A stretch of 8,162 nt of DNA from an uncultured Sulfurimonas sp. (GTDB lineage: Bacteria > Campylobacterota > Campylobacteria > Campylobacterales > Sulfurimonadaceae), in contig CALDOC010000079.1 of the NCBI GenBank assembly GCA_937914675.1, positions 1-8,162 on the forward strand, written 5' to 3'. The position numbers and the translations under genes were made by a program. The notes under the pieces were generated by a model. The model was not told the DNA's origin and did no database searches. It worked only from the letters and a program-made list of their open reading frames with translations. This document shows positions 7,013 through 8,162 of this stretch, piece by piece. Each line of letters begins with the position of its first letter. Position 1 is the stretch's first letter.

Positions 7013-7378
7013 ATGCAAGACGTTTTAGAATTGACAGATTCAAATTATTCCTCTTTTATGGAAAGTACGGATTCGGTGGTTTTTATAGACTTTTATAGCG
7101 CTACATGCGGGCCATGTCAAACGTTGATGACGTATCTACCAAATTTGGCGGAGCGTTACAAGGATGAAAAAGTCGTAATCGCAAAAGTGAATTCGTCGCG
7201 CAATCCAAAACTATCGGCTAAGTTCATGGTGAGAAGCGTGCCCTTAACCGTAGTGATAGGAAAAGACAAGATGGTCAAACGCGCGGAAGTTGGTCTGCTT
7301 GGCGTTGAAAGTTACGTTAAAATGATAGATAAAGAAGCGGGAAAAAGCAAAGGCTTTTTCTCGAAGCTGTTTGGCTAG
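7013..7378 (+). CDS. Thioredoxin-like protein with TCGPC active site
   Basis: This 121-residue protein has a single thioredoxin fold and no signal peptide, so it is probably cytoplasmic. The redox motif is C32-G33-P34-C35, at the same residue numbers as E. coli thioredoxin. The buried D26 and the cis-proline (SVP, P77) are also present, so disulphide exchange activity is expected. Departures from classic thioredoxin are visible. The tryptophan just before the motif is T31, E. coli W28 is Y28, the kink proline P40 is T40, and the residue after the cis-proline is L78 instead of T. A basic, aromatic tail (KSKGFFSKLFG) extends past the fold. The start has AGGA 8 nt upstream and its own candidate promoter. 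The stop TAG is immediately followed by the ATG of the membrane protein, so the two are co-translated. It may serve a specific partner, since a separate trxA probably begins at the right edge of the window. Confidence 0.88.
   Translation: MQDVLELTDSNYSSFMESTDSVVFIDFYSATCGPCQTLMTYLPNLAERYKDEKVVIAKVNSSRNPKLSAKFMVRSVPLTVVIGKDKMVKRAEVGLLGVESYVKMIDKEAGKSKGFFSKLFG
7341..7360 (+). other. Perfect hairpin inside the 3' end of the thioredoxin-like gene
   Basis: GAAAAAGC (7341-7348) and GCTTTTTC (7353-7360) are perfect 8-nt reverse complements around an AAAG loop. The structure lies 16 nt before the stop codon, inside the codons for the K-S-K-G-F-F tail. It resembles a weak terminator or processing hairpin and could lower expression of the two downstream genes. 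It may equally be a by-product of Lys and Phe codons. Confidence 0.35.
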
Positions 7379-7771
7379 ATGATAGACGAACTTATACTAG
7401 ATTACGTCTTTTTGTTTGCGTTCTTGGAAATCTACGAAGCGCAGTGGCAAAAAGCGGATACTCTTCTGGGGATGCTGGCTCGCATGTACAAGCACTATTC
7501 TAGAAGTATATTTTTGTTTTTAATCATGCATCCAACCTTTTACTTTGCCATCGGCTTTATGGTTTTAACCGGCTACAACGTTTACGCCATAGCTCTTTTC
7601 TCCCTAAAAGCCTTGGACGTCGCTTTTAAAATCGTTTTGATAAAAAAAGTCTTTATTGAAAAAGAACTTTCCTCTGAATTGACTTTGGCTCTATTGACTC
7701 CCATTCAAAAACTATCGCCTTACATTGGATTGATTACGTATCCGCCTCTGATATTTTTGGCTCTTTCATGA
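7379..7771 (+). CDS. Small integral membrane protein of unknown function
   Basis: I do not recognise this 130-residue protein. It has a short N-terminal hydrophobic stretch (about 7-17, LDYVFLFAFLE), an amphipathic charged region (18-42), and three likely membrane helices at about 43-64 (SIFLFLIMHPTFYFAIGFMV), 66-88 and 112-129. The second helix carries K77, D80 and K84, unusual inside a membrane and possibly functional or facing partners. H51-P52 lies within the first strong helix and a YPP motif (121-123) in the last. The ATG directly abuts the TAG of the thioredoxin-like gene and no good ribosome binding site precedes it, so translation is probably coupled. Its stop overlaps the start of yraN as ATGA. 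The tight packing between a redox protein and YraN suggests co-expression but does not reveal a function. Confidence 0.8.
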   Translation: MIDELILDYVFLFAFLEIYEAQWQKADTLLGMLARMYKHYSRSIFLFLIMHPTFYFAIGFMVLTGYNVYAIALFSLKALDVAFKIVLIKKVFIEKELSSELTLALLTPIQKLSPYIGLITYPPLIFLALS

Positions 7772-8097
7772 GCCGAGCCAAAGGAAACGTGGCCGAAGAG
7801 AGAGCGGTCGCGTTTTTACAAGAGAGAGGTTTTTTCATCGTGGAGAGAAATTTTTACTCTCGTTTTGGCGAGATAGACGTGATTGCCACGAAAAATAAGG
7901 CTCTTCACTTTATAGAAGTTAAAAGTGGAGTCGATTATGAACTGGCCATTCAAAACATAACTCCAAAAAAACTTTTTAAACTCATAAAAACTGGCGACGT
8001 CTACATGAGCAAGAACAAACTTAACGTCGATTTTGTGTACGACGCCGTAATAGTAACGCCAAAAGAGATAGATTTAGTCGAAAACATAACTTTATAA
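7768..8097 (+). CDS. yraN: YraN/UPF0102 family protein (PD-(D/E)XK nuclease fold)
   Basis: This 109-residue protein belongs to the UPF0102/YraN family, which is widespread in bacteria and has a restriction-endonuclease-like fold. Signature elements are visible: KGNVAEERAVAFLQERGF (5-22) with E10, R27-N28 (normally RN), G34-E35-I36-D37, and E50-V51-K52. D37, E50 and K52 correspond to the D...ExK catalytic triad of the nuclease fold, so the predicted active site is intact. The family usually has 110-130 residues, so this one is at the short end, but all motifs are present. The start codon overlaps the stop of the membrane protein (ATGA) and there is no strong ribosome binding site of its own. 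In H. pylori and C. jejuni the yraN gene lies directly before trxA, which fits the gene start seen 57 bp downstream here. The physiological role is not settled; a role in DNA uptake or recombination has been suggested because of the fold. Confidence 0.9.
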   Translation: MSRAKGNVAEERAVAFLQERGFFIVERNFYSRFGEIDVIATKNKALHFIEVKSGVDYELAIQNITPKKLFKLIKTGDVYMSKNKLNVDFVYDAVIVTPKEIDLVENITL

Positions 8098-8120
8098 TAT
8101 ATTTATTATCAAAATCGTAC

Positions 8121-8126
8121 TATAAT
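8121..8126 (+). promoter_or_regulatory. -10 box of the gene at the right edge
   Basis: TATAAT is a perfect -10 consensus 28 nt before the GTG at 8155, with an A-rich start region and an AGGA ribosome binding site (8145-8148) in between. The sequence upstream is AT-rich without a clear -35, typical of Campylobacterota promoters. This suggests that the next gene is transcribed separately from the yraN operon, at least in part. Confidence 0.5.
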
Positions 8127-8154
8127 CTTAAAGAAAAATTTAAAAGGATATTAA

Positions 8155-8162
8155 GTGAAAAA
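8155..8162 (+). CDS. First two codons of a downstream gene, possibly trxA
   Basis: GTG AAA at the edge of the window is preceded by AAAAGGA (8142-8148) with a 6-nt spacing, and by a consensus -10 box, so a gene start is likely. Only two codons are visible. The trxA identity rests solely on the conserved yraN-trxA order in Helicobacter and Campylobacter and is inference. Confidence 0.45.

Noticed and set aside
8094..8109. Inverted repeat ATAATA-TATT-TATTAT just after yraN, considered as a terminator
   Set aside because: The stem has only A-T pairs and no T-run. It overlaps the AT-rich promoter region of the next gene and is most likely chance in such sequence.

Overview
The window comes from a Campylobacterota (epsilonproteobacterial) chromosome, probably a free-living Sulfurimonas/Sulfuricurvum/Sulfurospirillum-like lineage. 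This rests on an outer-membrane-factor-first RND efflux operon (the order of Helicobacter pylori hefABC), a yraN gene at the right edge followed by what looks like the start of trxA (the yraN-trxA order of Helicobacter and Campylobacter), AT-rich intergenic regions, and a moderate GC content in genes. The genus call is inference. All genes lie on the + strand.

Layout. Positions 2-169 hold the 3' end of a small EF-hand protein, closed by a strong hairpin terminator (176-217). A gene-free leader of about 190 bp follows. It contains a possible -10 box and a small inverted repeat that could be an operator. Positions 411-5882 are a compact three-gene operon encoding a complete tripartite RND efflux pump: a TolC-type outer-membrane channel, a periplasmic adaptor and an AcrB-type inner-membrane pump. 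The genes overlap by 4 and 17 bp, so they are almost certainly co-expressed. No regulator gene is in the window and the substrate cannot be read from the sequence.

At 5951-6949 lies a 332-residue protein without a signal peptide. Its C-terminal half carries several aspartate-rich EF-hand-like loops, related to a calcium-binding module also seen in FrpC/RTX-type proteins. Its function is unknown. After a short gap with an extended -10 promoter comes a packed set, 7013-8097: a thioredoxin-like protein (TCGPC active site), a small multi-helix membrane protein and a YraN/UPF0102 nuclease-fold protein. A promoter, ribosome binding site and GTG start at the right edge mark the next gene, probably trxA.

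I found no CRISPR array, tRNA, rRNA, intact transposon or phage gene, and nothing that clearly amounts to a new multi-gene system. The observations most worth following are the uncharacterised EF-hand-like protein beside the pump, an asparagine in place of the proton-relay lysine of the RND pump, a terminator-like hairpin inside the end of the thioredoxin-like gene, and unassigned palindromes upstream and downstream of the efflux operon.
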